Assembly: GCF_026627445.1 (NCBI RefSeq)
Contig: NZ_JAPNLJ010000015.1
Coordinates: forward strand, 62,001 to 126,000
Length of the DNA: 64,000 bases
Reading direction: 5' to 3'
From: Streptomyces sp. H27-H1
GTDB taxonomy: Bacteria > Actinomycetota > Actinomycetes > Streptomycetales > Streptomycetaceae
This document shows, one piece after another, positions 8,558 to 16,563 of this stretch. A program made the translations under genes and the position numbers. The first letter of the stretch is position 1; every line of letters starts with the position of its first letter. The notes beneath the pieces are model-generated. The model worked only from the letters and a program-made list of their open reading frames with translations. It searched no databases and was not told where the DNA came from.

Positions 8558-8653
8558 ACCGAAGTCCCGCGGCCTGATCGCCGCGGGACTTCGGTGCCAA
8601 GGGATTCAGGTGCTACGGGACTTCGCTACTACGGGACTTCACTACGGGACTTC
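8558..8653 (-). terminator. perfect hairpin followed by repeats of its own arm
   Basis: 8558-8573 and 8580-8595 are perfect 16-bp inverted arms (ACCGAAGTCCCGCGGC) around CTGATC. CTACGGGACTTC then occurs three times (8613-8624, 8629-8640, 8642-8653), repeating the GGGACTTC core of the arm. It lies directly after the phosphotransferase gene on the minus strand and is its likely terminator. The remainder of 8336-8718 holds no gene that I can support. Confidence 0.65.
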
Positions 8654-8718
8654 AGTACTTCGGGGCGAGCGAACCGGGCGTGGGCCACGGGACTGCCGGA
8701 CCACGGACCCCGCGCGGT

Positions 8719-9843
8719 TCAGCGCGTGCCCACCGCCGCACGGACCGCTCTGCGGGCCATGCCCGCGTCGTCGTGGAGGCGTCGCAGCAGCAGGCGCTGC
8801 TCCTCGCCCGAGGACAGGGAGCCCGCAGGCTGGGCCTGGGCCGGGGCGACCGTCAGCATCGAGCGCTGCACGGCCGTCTCCGACATCCGGATCTCCCGGG
8901 TCAGCACCAGCATCAGGTTGACCAGGAACGCGTCCCGCGCGGCCGGTCCGGCCGCCTGCGCCAGGCGGCTGATCTGGGCGCGGGCGGCCGGGGCATCGCC
9001 CAGTACCGTCCACACGGTGGCCAGGTCGTAGCCCGGCCGGTACCAGCCCGCGTGCTCCCAGTCGAGGAGCACCGGACCCGCCGGGGAGAGCAGCAGGTTC
9101 GACAGGAGTGCGTCGCCGTGGTTGAACTGCCAGGGGTTGCCCGACAGCTTCACCCCGTGCAACAGCTTCTGCAGGTCACCGAAGTCCCGGTCCGTCAGCA
9201 GGCCCAGCTGGTAGTCCCGGGCGATCCGCCGGTCGTAGTCCAGCGGCCGCCCGAACAACTCGTCGGCGGGCCGCCAGCCGTTGACCTGGCGCACCGCTCC
9301 GAGCGCCGCCCGCAGGTCGGCCCGCGGCGGGGCCTCCACCGGATGCCGCTGAAGCGCGGCGACCCGGCCGGCCATCCGTTCGACGATCAGTACGCAGTTC
9401 TCCGGATCGGCGGCGATCAGCCGCGGCACCCGGACCTGAGGACGGTGCCGGACGAACGTCCGGTACGTCGCTATTTCGTGCCGGTACCGCTCGCGCCACT
9501 CGGGCGAGTGATCCAGTAAAACCTTCGCAACGGCCGTCATCCGTCCCGTGGTCCCCACCAGAAGGACGGACCGGCCGCTGCGGCGCAGTACCTGGATGGG
9601 CGCGAACTCCGGACAGATGCGCTGCACGGAGGCGAGCGCGGTGCGCAACTGCGCCCCTTGGGGACCCGAAAGGTCGATTCTCCCGCTGAGCGGCTGCGAT
9701 CCGGTCCCCGGCATCCGCCGTGCCCGGACGGCGCCCGGCGCCGATGCCGCGGGGCGGCCGGGTTCGAGGTAGGGGCCGCCGCCCGCGGGGAGTGTGCGGT
9801 GCGACCGGACCGGGGCGGACACGGAGGACGTTGATGCGTACAT
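8719..9843 (-). CDS. aminoglycoside-phosphotransferase-family kinase
   Basis: 374 residues from ATG 9843; a frame open to 9909 adds only a short non-conserved leader. The protein-kinase-like fold is shown by the catalytic loop FNHGDALLSNLL near residue 241 (HGD with the downstream N) and the metal-binding LLDWEHAG near 258. The N-terminal 60 residues are low-complexity. Such proteins phosphorylate small molecules (aminoglycosides, choline, sugars or amino acids); the substrate cannot be read from sequence, and resistance should not be assumed. It is divergent from nsdA. Confidence 0.8.
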   Translation of the reverse strand: MYASTSSVSAPVRSHRTLPAGGGPYLEPGRPAASAPGAVRARRMPGTGSQPLSGRIDLSGPQGAQLRTALASVQRICPEFAPIQVLRRSGRSVLLVGTTGRMTAVAKVLLDHSPEWRERYRHEIATYRTFVRHRPQVRVPRLIAADPENCVLIVERMAGRVAALQRHPVEAPPRADLRAALGAVRQVNGWRPADELFGRPLDYDRRIARDYQLGLLTDRDFGDLQKLLHGVKLSGNPWQFNHGDALLSNLLLSPAGPVLLDWEHAGWYRPGYDLATVWTVLGDAPAARAQISRLAQAAGPAARDAFLVNLMLVLTREIRMSETAVQRSMLTVAPAQAQPAGSLSSGEEQRLLLRRLHDDAGMARRAVRAAVGTR

Positions 9844-10073
9844 GGCGTTACGGATCCCTTCGTGCGCCGACGAGCTGCATACGCCGCCCCGCCGGATCCC
9901 GTGCATCACCCTGGGGAGTTCCGTCGGTGACCGGGTCGGGGAGGCGCATTCCTACCTGACACCCGGGCGTGGGTGGCGGACCACATTGCGCGCCCTGGCG
10001 AACCCTGGCGAATAGTCGCTCGGCATCTGACGGGGGGTTACTGTCAACTCAGCCGAGAACCTGGGGGCTTGAC

Positions 10074-11555
10074 GTGAGCAAAGGTCCAAACACCCGTCTG
10101 AACGACCTGTTCGGCCTGGCCGGCTGGTCAAAGGGCGAACTGGCGAGGATGGTCAACCGGCAGGCGGCCTCTATGGGCCACCACCAGCTGGCGACCGACA
10201 CCTCGCGGGTGCGGCGCTGGATCGACATGGGGGAGACCCCGCGCGAACCGGTGCCCACGGTACTGGCAGCACTGTTCACCGAGCAGCTCGGTCGTGTCGT
10301 GACCATCGAGGACCTCGGGTTCGTACGACAACGGCGCACCGCCAAAAGGCAGTCGGACGGGGAGCAGGAGAACCCCGACGGAATGCCATGGGCGCCCGAA
10401 CGCACAGCCGCGGTCCTCACCGAATTCACGGGAATGGACCTCATGCTCAACCGTCGCGGTCTGATGAGCGCGGGTGCCGTGCTCACCGCCGGCTCAGCCC
10501 TCAGCAATGCCATGCACGACTGGCTCCACACCGACCCCGCCCGCGCGAAGGGCGCGCAGCGCCACGCCGACGGCTTCCAGGCCGACACGGCGGGCTACGA
10601 CCGCTACGAGGCCGCCCCCATCGGCTCCCAGGAGATCGAGGCGCTCGAGCGTTCGGTGGACGTCTTCCGCGCCTGGGACGCCTCCAGAGGCGGCGGCCTC
10701 CAGCGCAAGGCCGTGGTCGGGCAGCTCAACGAGGTGGGCGGCATGCTCGCGTACCACCACCCCGACCACCTCCAGCGCCGGTTGTGGGGGGTGGCGGCCA
10801 ACCTGGCGGTCCTGGCGGGCTGGATGTCCCACGACGTGGGCCTGGAGCCCACAGCTCAGAAGTACTTCGTCATCGCCGCGCACGCGGCCCGCGAGGGCGG
10901 CGACCGCCCGCGCGCGGGCGAAGCGCTCTCCCGGGCGGCCCGTCAGATGGTTCACCTGGGCAAGCCGAACGAGGCCCTCGATCTGATGAAGCTGGCGCAG
11001 TCGGGCTCCGGCGAGCAGACCCTGCCCCGGACCCGCGCCATGCTGCACACCATCGAGGCCTGGGCGCAGGCCGCACTCGGCAAGGGGCAGGCCATGCGCC
11101 GCACCCTGGGCGAGGCCGAGGACCTGTTCGTGTCCAGCTCGGGTGACGTGCCGCCGCCGTCCTGGATGCAGCACTTCGACGAGGCCGATCTGCACGGCAT
11201 GCAGGCACTGGCCTTCCGCACCCTCGCCGACCACGATCCCTCGGCGGCGCCCATCGCGCAGAAGCACGCGAAGGAGGCCCTGCGGCTGCGGGCCGACGGC
11301 CACCAGCGCTCGAAGATCTTCGACTACATCTCGATGGCCTCCGCCTGCTTCATCGCCGACGACCCGGAGCAGGCCGACCGCTACGCCCGCCTGGCCCTGG
11401 TCTCGATGAACGAGACCTCCTCGCACCGGACATGGGACCGGCTGCGCGAGATGTACCGGCTGACCGGCCACTACTCCGGTTTCACCGGCATCGAAGAGCT
11501 CCGCGAGGAGATCAAACTGGCCCTGCCGGACAGTTCCTTGGCGCGTACGGTCTGA
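10074..11555 (+). CDS. nsdA: NsdA-type negative regulator of sporulation and antibiotic production
   Basis: 493 residues from GTG 10074, which has GGGGG seven bases upstream. The N-terminus matches what I know of Streptomyces coelicolor NsdA: NTRLNDLFGLAGWSKGELAR, TDTSRVRRWIDMGE and VLTEFTGMDLMLNRRGL, an HTH-like first 100 residues. About 300 residues of TPR-like helices follow. In S. coelicolor, loss of nsdA increases sporulation and antibiotic synthesis. The neighbours here, a phosphotransferase and a SpoIIE phosphatase, give no further pathway hint. A direct repeat of CCCTGGCGAA (9993-10012) precedes the promoter region. Confidence 0.88.
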   Translation: MSKGPNTRLNDLFGLAGWSKGELARMVNRQAASMGHHQLATDTSRVRRWIDMGETPREPVPTVLAALFTEQLGRVVTIEDLGFVRQRRTAKRQSDGEQENPDGMPWAPERTAAVLTEFTGMDLMLNRRGLMSAGAVLTAGSALSNAMHDWLHTDPARAKGAQRHADGFQADTAGYDRYEAAPIGSQEIEALERSVDVFRAWDASRGGGLQRKAVVGQLNEVGGMLAYHHPDHLQRRLWGVAANLAVLAGWMSHDVGLEPTAQKYFVIAAHAAREGGDRPRAGEALSRAARQMVHLGKPNEALDLMKLAQSGSGEQTLPRTRAMLHTIEAWAQAALGKGQAMRRTLGEAEDLFVSSSGDVPPPSWMQHFDEADLHGMQALAFRTLADHDPSAAPIAQKHAKEALRLRADGHQRSKIFDYISMASACFIADDPEQADRYARLALVSMNETSSHRTWDRLREMYRLTGHYSGFTGIEELREEIKLALPDSSLARTV

Positions 11556-11588
11556 GGCCGGTGGCTCCCCGGGTCCGCGGGCGAGAAA

Positions 11589-11610
11589 GGCCGCGCCCTC
11601 CGGCGCGGCC
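11589..11610. terminator. hairpin between nsdA and the convergent phosphatase gene
   Basis: GGCCGCGCC and GGCGCGGCC form a perfect 9-bp stem with a CTCC loop, 34 bp after the nsdA stop. It is symmetrical and may serve both converging transcripts. Confidence 0.7.
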
Positions 11611-11705
11611 CTGACGTGATGCGAACTGCCTTGTGCTCCTGTGAACCGACTCCTGCGAGGTACCTCCCAGTGCTGCTCCCGTACCTCGTGCGGTCCCGAA
11701 GGCCG

Positions 11706-13127
11706 CTACGAGCCGATCCGGGCCACCAGTACGCAGGCGTCGTCCTCGCGCTCGCCCTCGCCGAACTCTCCGATCACCAGGCGCACGCAGTCCTGCGCGG
11801 ACCGGGCGGCGGAGAAGTGCGGTGCGAGCGCGAGCAGTCGCTCCGTTCCGTCCGCCCTGCTGAACTCGATGCTGCGCGGCGTCAGTCCGTCGGTGTGCAG
11901 TACGAGTACGTCGCCCACCTCGAGCCGCTCCTCGGCCTGCCCGTACGAGGCTCCGGAAGTCGCTCCCAGCAGGATGCCTTCGGGCGGCAGCAGCGACCGG
12001 CCCTGTCCGCGGCGGAACAGCAGCGGGGCGGGGTGGCCGGCCTGGGCCCAGGTCAGCACCCGGCGGGCCGGATCGTAGAGGCAGCACACCGCGGATCCCA
12101 GCGCGGGCTGGACGGAGGTCTCCAGGAGCTGGTTCAGCCAGCCCATCAGGGGGCCCGGCTCGATGCCGGCCATCGCCATGCCGCGCAGGGCGCCGAGCAT
12201 CATCGCCATGCCGGAGGTCGCGGCCACCCCGTGACCGGTGAGGTCACCCACCGTCAGCATCGATTCGCCGTTGGGCAGTTGCAGCGCGTCGTACCAGTCG
12301 CCGCCGATGAGCGCGCTGGTCGCGGAGGGCAGGTAGTGCGCCGCGACGTCCAGTGCCCCGGTGTTGTCGTGCGGGAACCGCAGGGAGCCGCGCCACGGGG
12401 GGAGCACGGCTTCCTGCAGCTCGACCGCCATCCGGCGCTCGGTCTGTGCGATCTCCTGCCGGCGCTGCAGCGAGTCACGGGACTCGCGCACCGCCCGCTG
12501 GCTCCGGCGCAGTTCACTCACGTCCCGCAGTACGGCCCACATGGAGGCCGTGCAGCCGTCGGAGTCGAGTACCGGCTCGCCCCTCATGTGCAACGTCCGG
12601 ACCCGGCCGTCGGACCGGACGATGCGGAACTCCCCGTCCATCGGCCTGCCGTCCACCAGACAGGCCGTCACCATCGCGGTCAGCAGCGGCTGGTCCTCGG
12701 AGAAAAGGGTGGATCCCAGTTCGTCGAGGGGCAGCGCGCCGGCCTCGGGGGAGCGGCCGAAGATCTGGAAGAGCTCGTCGGACCAACTGACCTCATCGGT
12801 CAGCAGGTTCCACTCGGCGCTGCCGACCCTGGTCTGCTCGGCTCCCGTCTCGGGGGCGGCCTGCGGGAGCCCGGCGGACTCGGAGATGGTGGGCGGCAGA
12901 CCCTCTTTGAGCTGACCGAGGTGCTCGCGGAGATCGTCGAGGTGGTGGACTGCGAGGTCGCACAGTGCGCGCTGCCAGCGTCCCTGCGCGTCGTCGTCGT
13001 CGACGACGGTGTCACGGCGGACCGCGTCGACTTCTCCCCGAAGCCGTCGGGTCTGCGAGATCAGCGCGTCCACCGACCCCGGCTCGGGGGGTTGCGCGGG
13101 GCGGTCCGCGTACAAGTGGGACGGCAT
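11706..13127 (-). CDS. PAS domain-containing PP2C/SpoIIE serine phosphatase
   Basis: 473 residues from ATG 13127 (GGAG five bases upstream). The first about 95 residues are coil-rich; a PAS domain follows (about 100-210, WNLLTDEVSWSDELFQIFGR to VLRDVSELRR). A short signalling helix leads into the SpoIIE-type PP2C domain (240-473). Metal-binding acidic residues are visible in GGDWYD, VGDLTGHG, HTDGLTP and REDDACVLV. Such proteins dephosphorylate anti-anti-sigma factors and so feed into sigma-factor control; the partner is not encoded here. No membrane segment is seen. Confidence 0.88.
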   Translation of the reverse strand: MPSHLYADRPAQPPEPGSVDALISQTRRLRGEVDAVRRDTVVDDDDAQGRWQRALCDLAVHHLDDLREHLGQLKEGLPPTISESAGLPQAAPETGAEQTRVGSAEWNLLTDEVSWSDELFQIFGRSPEAGALPLDELGSTLFSEDQPLLTAMVTACLVDGRPMDGEFRIVRSDGRVRTLHMRGEPVLDSDGCTASMWAVLRDVSELRRSQRAVRESRDSLQRRQEIAQTERRMAVELQEAVLPPWRGSLRFPHDNTGALDVAAHYLPSATSALIGGDWYDALQLPNGESMLTVGDLTGHGVAATSGMAMMLGALRGMAMAGIEPGPLMGWLNQLLETSVQPALGSAVCCLYDPARRVLTWAQAGHPAPLLFRRGQGRSLLPPEGILLGATSGASYGQAEERLEVGDVLVLHTDGLTPRSIEFSRADGTERLLALAPHFSAARSAQDCVRLVIGEFGEGEREDDACVLVARIGS

Positions 13128-13786
13128 CTGAACTCCGATACAGGCGCGGCACGGCCAAGTCTGAGGAGGGACCGGTTCTGAAGGAAGGGCCGGTAACGAC
13201 TGTGGCACAGCCTGCGACGGCCTGTAAGGCGTTTGGCAACATCTGAGGAGGACTTGCTTAAGGCATATGCCCGAGGCCTTCCGGGCTCTCCTGGAGTGTG
13301 CGAACGAATCCGGTCAACTCCTGTCGGGGGCCGACGCCCGGCCCCCGCCGGCCGTTGCCGCTTCCGGGCCGTGGCGCGGAGGCCGGTACCTGTCGGCCCT
13401 CGCCGCAGGGCGCCCCGTGCGCTCACGGATGCGCCGTGTTCCGCCCACCACTCCGCCCCACCGGCCCGTCCACCGTCCGCCCGCGGCCGGAAAACGCCCT
13501 GCGGACGAGAGTGGTCGATCGTACGGCCGAGGTGTACGAGGCGTGCCCGGGCCGTGCGGGCGCGAAGACGAAGCGGGCCCCGGATCAACACGGCCGGACC
13601 GGTACCCCCGAACGGAGGAACCCGCGCTCCGGCCACTCGTGTCCCCGCCGGCCGGCGGCGTGTCCGGGATTGCGCCCGGGATGTGATCCGAACTTCCCAC
13701 CACACCCCCGGATCGCTACTCTACGTGCCGGTAATAAGTCGGGGAGGCCCTCAGGCGGGCCGCGCGCAGGGTGGGGACACAACGAC
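13128..13786. other. long intergenic region, no gene supported
   Basis: About 660 bp between divergent genes. It holds the promoters of the phosphatase (near 13130) and of the molybdenum hydroxylase. An AGGAGG followed by a short frame from about 13249-13267 looks like a start site, but the reading frames beyond it have no domain and are Pro/Arg-rich. I see no RNA gene and no strong hairpin. Confidence 0.5.
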
Positions 13787-16021
13787 ATGACCGGGCAGAG
13801 CCACGCGCCGACCGACGGGCGGACCCGGCGGTCCTTCCTGACCTACCTCGTCGCCGCACCCACCCTCGCCCTCGTCACGCGCGCCGGCGCCGACCTCCTC
13901 GCCCCGCAGCCCGCGCATGCCGTGATCCCGACCCTGCCCGCCCCCGCCGACCTGGTCGACCTCGGCGACCTGTTCATCCTGGCCGGCGCCCCCACCTCCG
14001 CCCTGCTCGCGCTCGTCGTGGAGGCCGACGGGAGCATCCGCTTCCGGCTGCCGCGCGAGGAGGTCGGCCAGGGCCTCACCACCGCCGTGGCGATGCTCGT
14101 CGCCGAGGAACTGGACGCGCCACTGGCCGCCGTACGCGTCGAACTGGACGATGCGCGACCCGAGCTGCTCTTCAACCAGCTCACCGGATCCTCCAACTCC
14201 ATCCGCTCCCTCTACGGCCCGGTCCGCCAGTGCGCCGCCACCGCCCGGGCCCGGCTGGTCGCGGCCGCCGCCATCCGCTGGAGCCTTCCGGCGTCCACCC
14301 TGACCACGGCGAACGGCGCCGTCCGCGCTCCTGACGGCCGCACCGCGCACTACGGCTCCCTCGCCGCGGCCGCCGCCGACCCCGCTCTGATCGTCCTCGG
14401 CGCCACCCCCAAGCCGCAGGCCGAGCACGCCCTGGTCGGCAGGCCCACCAGCCGGATCGACGCCCGTGCCATGGTCACCGGGGCCCTGCGCTACACCCTC
14501 GACCTGGACGTGCCCGGGGCCAAGCCCTGCGTGGTCCGCCGCCCGCCCACCCTCGGCGGCGGCGTCCGCTCCGTCGCCAACCTCGCCGCCGTCCGAGCCA
14601 TGCCCGGCGTCCTGCATGTGGTCACCGTCGCCACCGGTGTCGCCGTCGTCGCCGAGACCTTCGGTCAGGCCCTCGACGCCAAAGCCGCCCTCCAAGTCAC
14701 CTGGGGCCCGGGCCCCGCCGACCAGCTCTCGGACGCGCAGGTGCGTACGAAGCTGCGCGCCGCCACCCTGCCGCTGCTGGTGCCGCCGCTGCTCACCGCG
14801 CACGTGGACGCCGAGTTCGACTTCGCCTTCGTCAGCCACGCGCCGATGGAGACCAACTCGGCCGTCGCCGACGTGCGCGAGGACCGAGCCGAGATCTGGT
14901 CCGGCCTCAAATCGCCGATCGTGGCCCGCGAGACGATCGCCGCCGACCTGGGCCTGCCGCTCGACAAGGTCACGGTCCACGTGGTGCAGGCCGGCGGCTC
15001 CTTCGGCCGGCGGCTGTTCTTCGACGCCGCCCTGGAAGCGGCCCGGATCTCCAAGGCCTGCCGGCGCCCGGTCCGTCTGATGTGGACCCGGGTCGACGAC
15101 ACCCGGCACGGCCGGATGCGCCCGGCCACCCACCACAAGATCCGCGCCACCCACGCGCTGGGTGAGGTGCTCAGCTTCGAACACCGGGTCGCCGCGGCGG
15201 AGACCGACTTCCGGCACGGACTCGGCGAGATCATCACCGCGACCGCGGCCGGCCTTCCGCTCGGCATCGGCAACGCCACCCTCGCCCAGACCCTGTTCCT
15301 CACCACGATCAAATCCCCGTACCACTTCGGGCTCACCACCCAGGCGCTCACCGAGGTCCCGACCGGCGTCCCCACCGGGTCCTGGCGGTCGGTGTACTCG
15401 GCGAACACGCGGGGCGCCGAGGAGATCGTGGTCGACGAGCTGGCCGCGGCGACGGGCCGGGACCCCTACCGGTTCCGGCGGACCTTCCTGAAGACGGCCG
15501 CCCAGCGCGCCGTGCTCGACAAGGCGGCCACGGAAGGGGACTGGGGCCGGGCCATGCCCGCCGGGTGCGCCCAGGGCATCGCCTTCCACGAGGAGTACAA
15601 GTCCCGGACGGCCTGCCTGGTCGAGATCGACACCAGGGATCCGGAGCACGTCCGCGTCACCAAGGCGGTCATCGCCGTCGACGTGGGGCTGCCCGTCAAC
15701 CCGCGCGGTCTGGAGGCCCAGATGATCGGCGGCCTGACCGACGCGATCTCCACCACGCTGAAGGCCGGCCTGCACCTGGACAAGGGGCTTCCGCTGGAAG
15801 GCAGTTACAGCCAGTTCCACTGGGCCCAGCAGCGCGACACCCCGCGGGACGTACGCGTCTTCGTGCTCCCGGCGACCGGAACCGAACCCGGCGGCGCCGG
15901 CGAGCTGGGTCTGCCCGCCGCCGTGGGCGCGATCGCCAACGCCTACGCGCGGGCCACCGGCACCAAGCCGCGCAGCTTCCCCCTCGACTTCGACGTCGAC
16001 TTCACCCCCTACCCCCGCTAG
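13787..16021 (+). CDS. molybdopterin-binding subunit of a xanthine dehydrogenase-family hydroxylase (IorB type)
   Basis: 744 residues from ATG 13787; the frame is open far upstream but only this start gives a Tat signal (RTRRSFLTYLVAAPTLAL). The domain order is that of isoquinoline 1-oxidoreductase beta subunits: an N-terminal molybdopterin-binding part, the VPTGSWRSVYSAN block, and GGAGELGLPAAVGAIANA with the catalytic Glu near the C-terminus. With the iron-sulfur subunit encoded 15 bp downstream it forms a two-subunit molybdenum hydroxylase, probably exported folded. The N-heterocycle or aldehyde substrate is unknown. No cofactor-insertion chaperone or cytochrome subunit is encoded next to it. 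Confidence 0.88.
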   Translation: MTGQSHAPTDGRTRRSFLTYLVAAPTLALVTRAGADLLAPQPAHAVIPTLPAPADLVDLGDLFILAGAPTSALLALVVEADGSIRFRLPREEVGQGLTTAVAMLVAEELDAPLAAVRVELDDARPELLFNQLTGSSNSIRSLYGPVRQCAATARARLVAAAAIRWSLPASTLTTANGAVRAPDGRTAHYGSLAAAAADPALIVLGATPKPQAEHALVGRPTSRIDARAMVTGALRYTLDLDVPGAKPCVVRRPPTLGGGVRSVANLAAVRAMPGVLHVVTVATGVAVVAETFGQALDAKAALQVTWGPGPADQLSDAQVRTKLRAATLPLLVPPLLTAHVDAEFDFAFVSHAPMETNSAVADVREDRAEIWSGLKSPIVARETIAADLGLPLDKVTVHVVQAGGSFGRRLFFDAALEAARISKACRRPVRLMWTRVDDTRHGRMRPATHHKIRATHALGEVLSFEHRVAAAETDFRHGLGEIITATAAGLPLGIGNATLAQTLFLTTIKSPYHFGLTTQALTEVPTGVPTGSWRSVYSANTRGAEEIVVDELAAATGRDPYRFRRTFLKTAAQRAVLDKAATEGDWGRAMPAGCAQGIAFHEEYKSRTACLVEIDTRDPEHVRVTKAVIAVDVGLPVNPRGLEAQMIGGLTDAISTTLKAGLHLDKGLPLEGSYSQFHWAQQRDTPRDVRVFVLPATGTEPGGAGELGLPAAVGAIANAYARATGTKPRSFPLDFDVDFTPYPR

Positions 16022-16036
16022 TCCAGGAGCCGAGCC

Positions 16037-16492
16037 GTGCCCTCGCACACCTTCACCGTCAACGGGCAGAGCGTCACCGTGGACGCGCCCGACGATATGC
16101 CCCTGCTGTGGGTGCTCCGCGACATGCTGGGCGTGCGCGGCCCGAAATACGGCTGCGGAGTGGACGTCTGCAAGGCCTGCACCAGTCATATCGACGGGGT
16201 GGACGTCCGCCCGTGCGTGGTCCCGGTCTCCGCGTGCGCGGGGAAGACGGTGACCACGATCGAGGGACTGGCCGACGGCGAGGAGTTGCACCCGGTGCAG
16301 GAGGCCTGGCTCGAACAGGACGTCGCCCAGTGCGGCTTCTGCCAGCCCGGCCAGATCATGGCGGCCGTCGCCCTGCTGAAGCGGACGAGCACGCCCACGG
16401 ACGAGGACATCGACGCGATCGCCAACATCTGCCGTTGCGGCACGTACTTCCGCATCCGGGAGGCGATCCGCAGCGCGGCGGCCAAGATGTAG
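16037..16492 (+). CDS. [2Fe-2S] subunit of the molybdenum hydroxylase (IorA type)
   Basis: 151 residues from GTG 16037 (AGGAG seven bases upstream). The plant-ferredoxin cluster ligands are C40, C45, C48 and C60, and the second [2Fe-2S] cluster has C99, C102, C132 and C134 (CGFC and CRC). Length and motifs fit the small subunit of xanthine dehydrogenase-family enzymes. It passes electrons from the molybdenum centre of the upstream subunit to an acceptor. It has no signal peptide, so it presumably travels with the Tat-signal-bearing partner. Confidence 0.92.
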   Translation: MPSHTFTVNGQSVTVDAPDDMPLLWVLRDMLGVRGPKYGCGVDVCKACTSHIDGVDVRPCVVPVSACAGKTVTTIEGLADGEELHPVQEAWLEQDVAQCGFCQPGQIMAAVALLKRTSTPTDEDIDAIANICRCGTYFRIREAIRSAAAKM

Positions 16493-16534
16493 GCGGTTCA
16501 CCCCACGACACAGGGTTCATATCGGACGAATCCG

Positions 16535-16563
16535 TATAGTTTTGGCTGATCATGCCTGAATGA
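16535..16563 (+). promoter_or_regulatory. possible -10 box and four-codon leader frame before the KimA-like gene
   Basis: TATAGT at 16535-16540 is close to the -10 consensus and 20 bp before the permease start; no good -35 is visible. ATG 16552 opens a frame of Met-Pro-Glu-stop, whose TGA overlaps the permease ATG at 16560. It may be chance, or a leader coupling translation of the permease. Confidence 0.3.

Noticed and set aside
7928..8653. CRISPR-like array
   Set aside because: Units are 8-12 bp with no regular spacers and no cas genes are present.
8719..9843. Aminoglycoside resistance gene
   Set aside because: Only the general kinase motifs are visible; family members have many substrates.
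13267..13686. Possible 139-residue protein with AGGAGG upstream
   Set aside because: Spacing from the AGGAGG is too long, the sequence is Pro/Arg-rich and no conserved pattern is visible.
13751..16501. A 916-codon minus-strand open frame
   Set aside because: Antisense to the molybdenum hydroxylase subunits, whose cofactor motifs are intact; composition is typical of a GC shadow frame.
16493..16559. c-di-AMP (ydaO) riboswitch before the KimA-like gene
   Set aside because: The gap is only 67 bp, far shorter than this riboswitch class.
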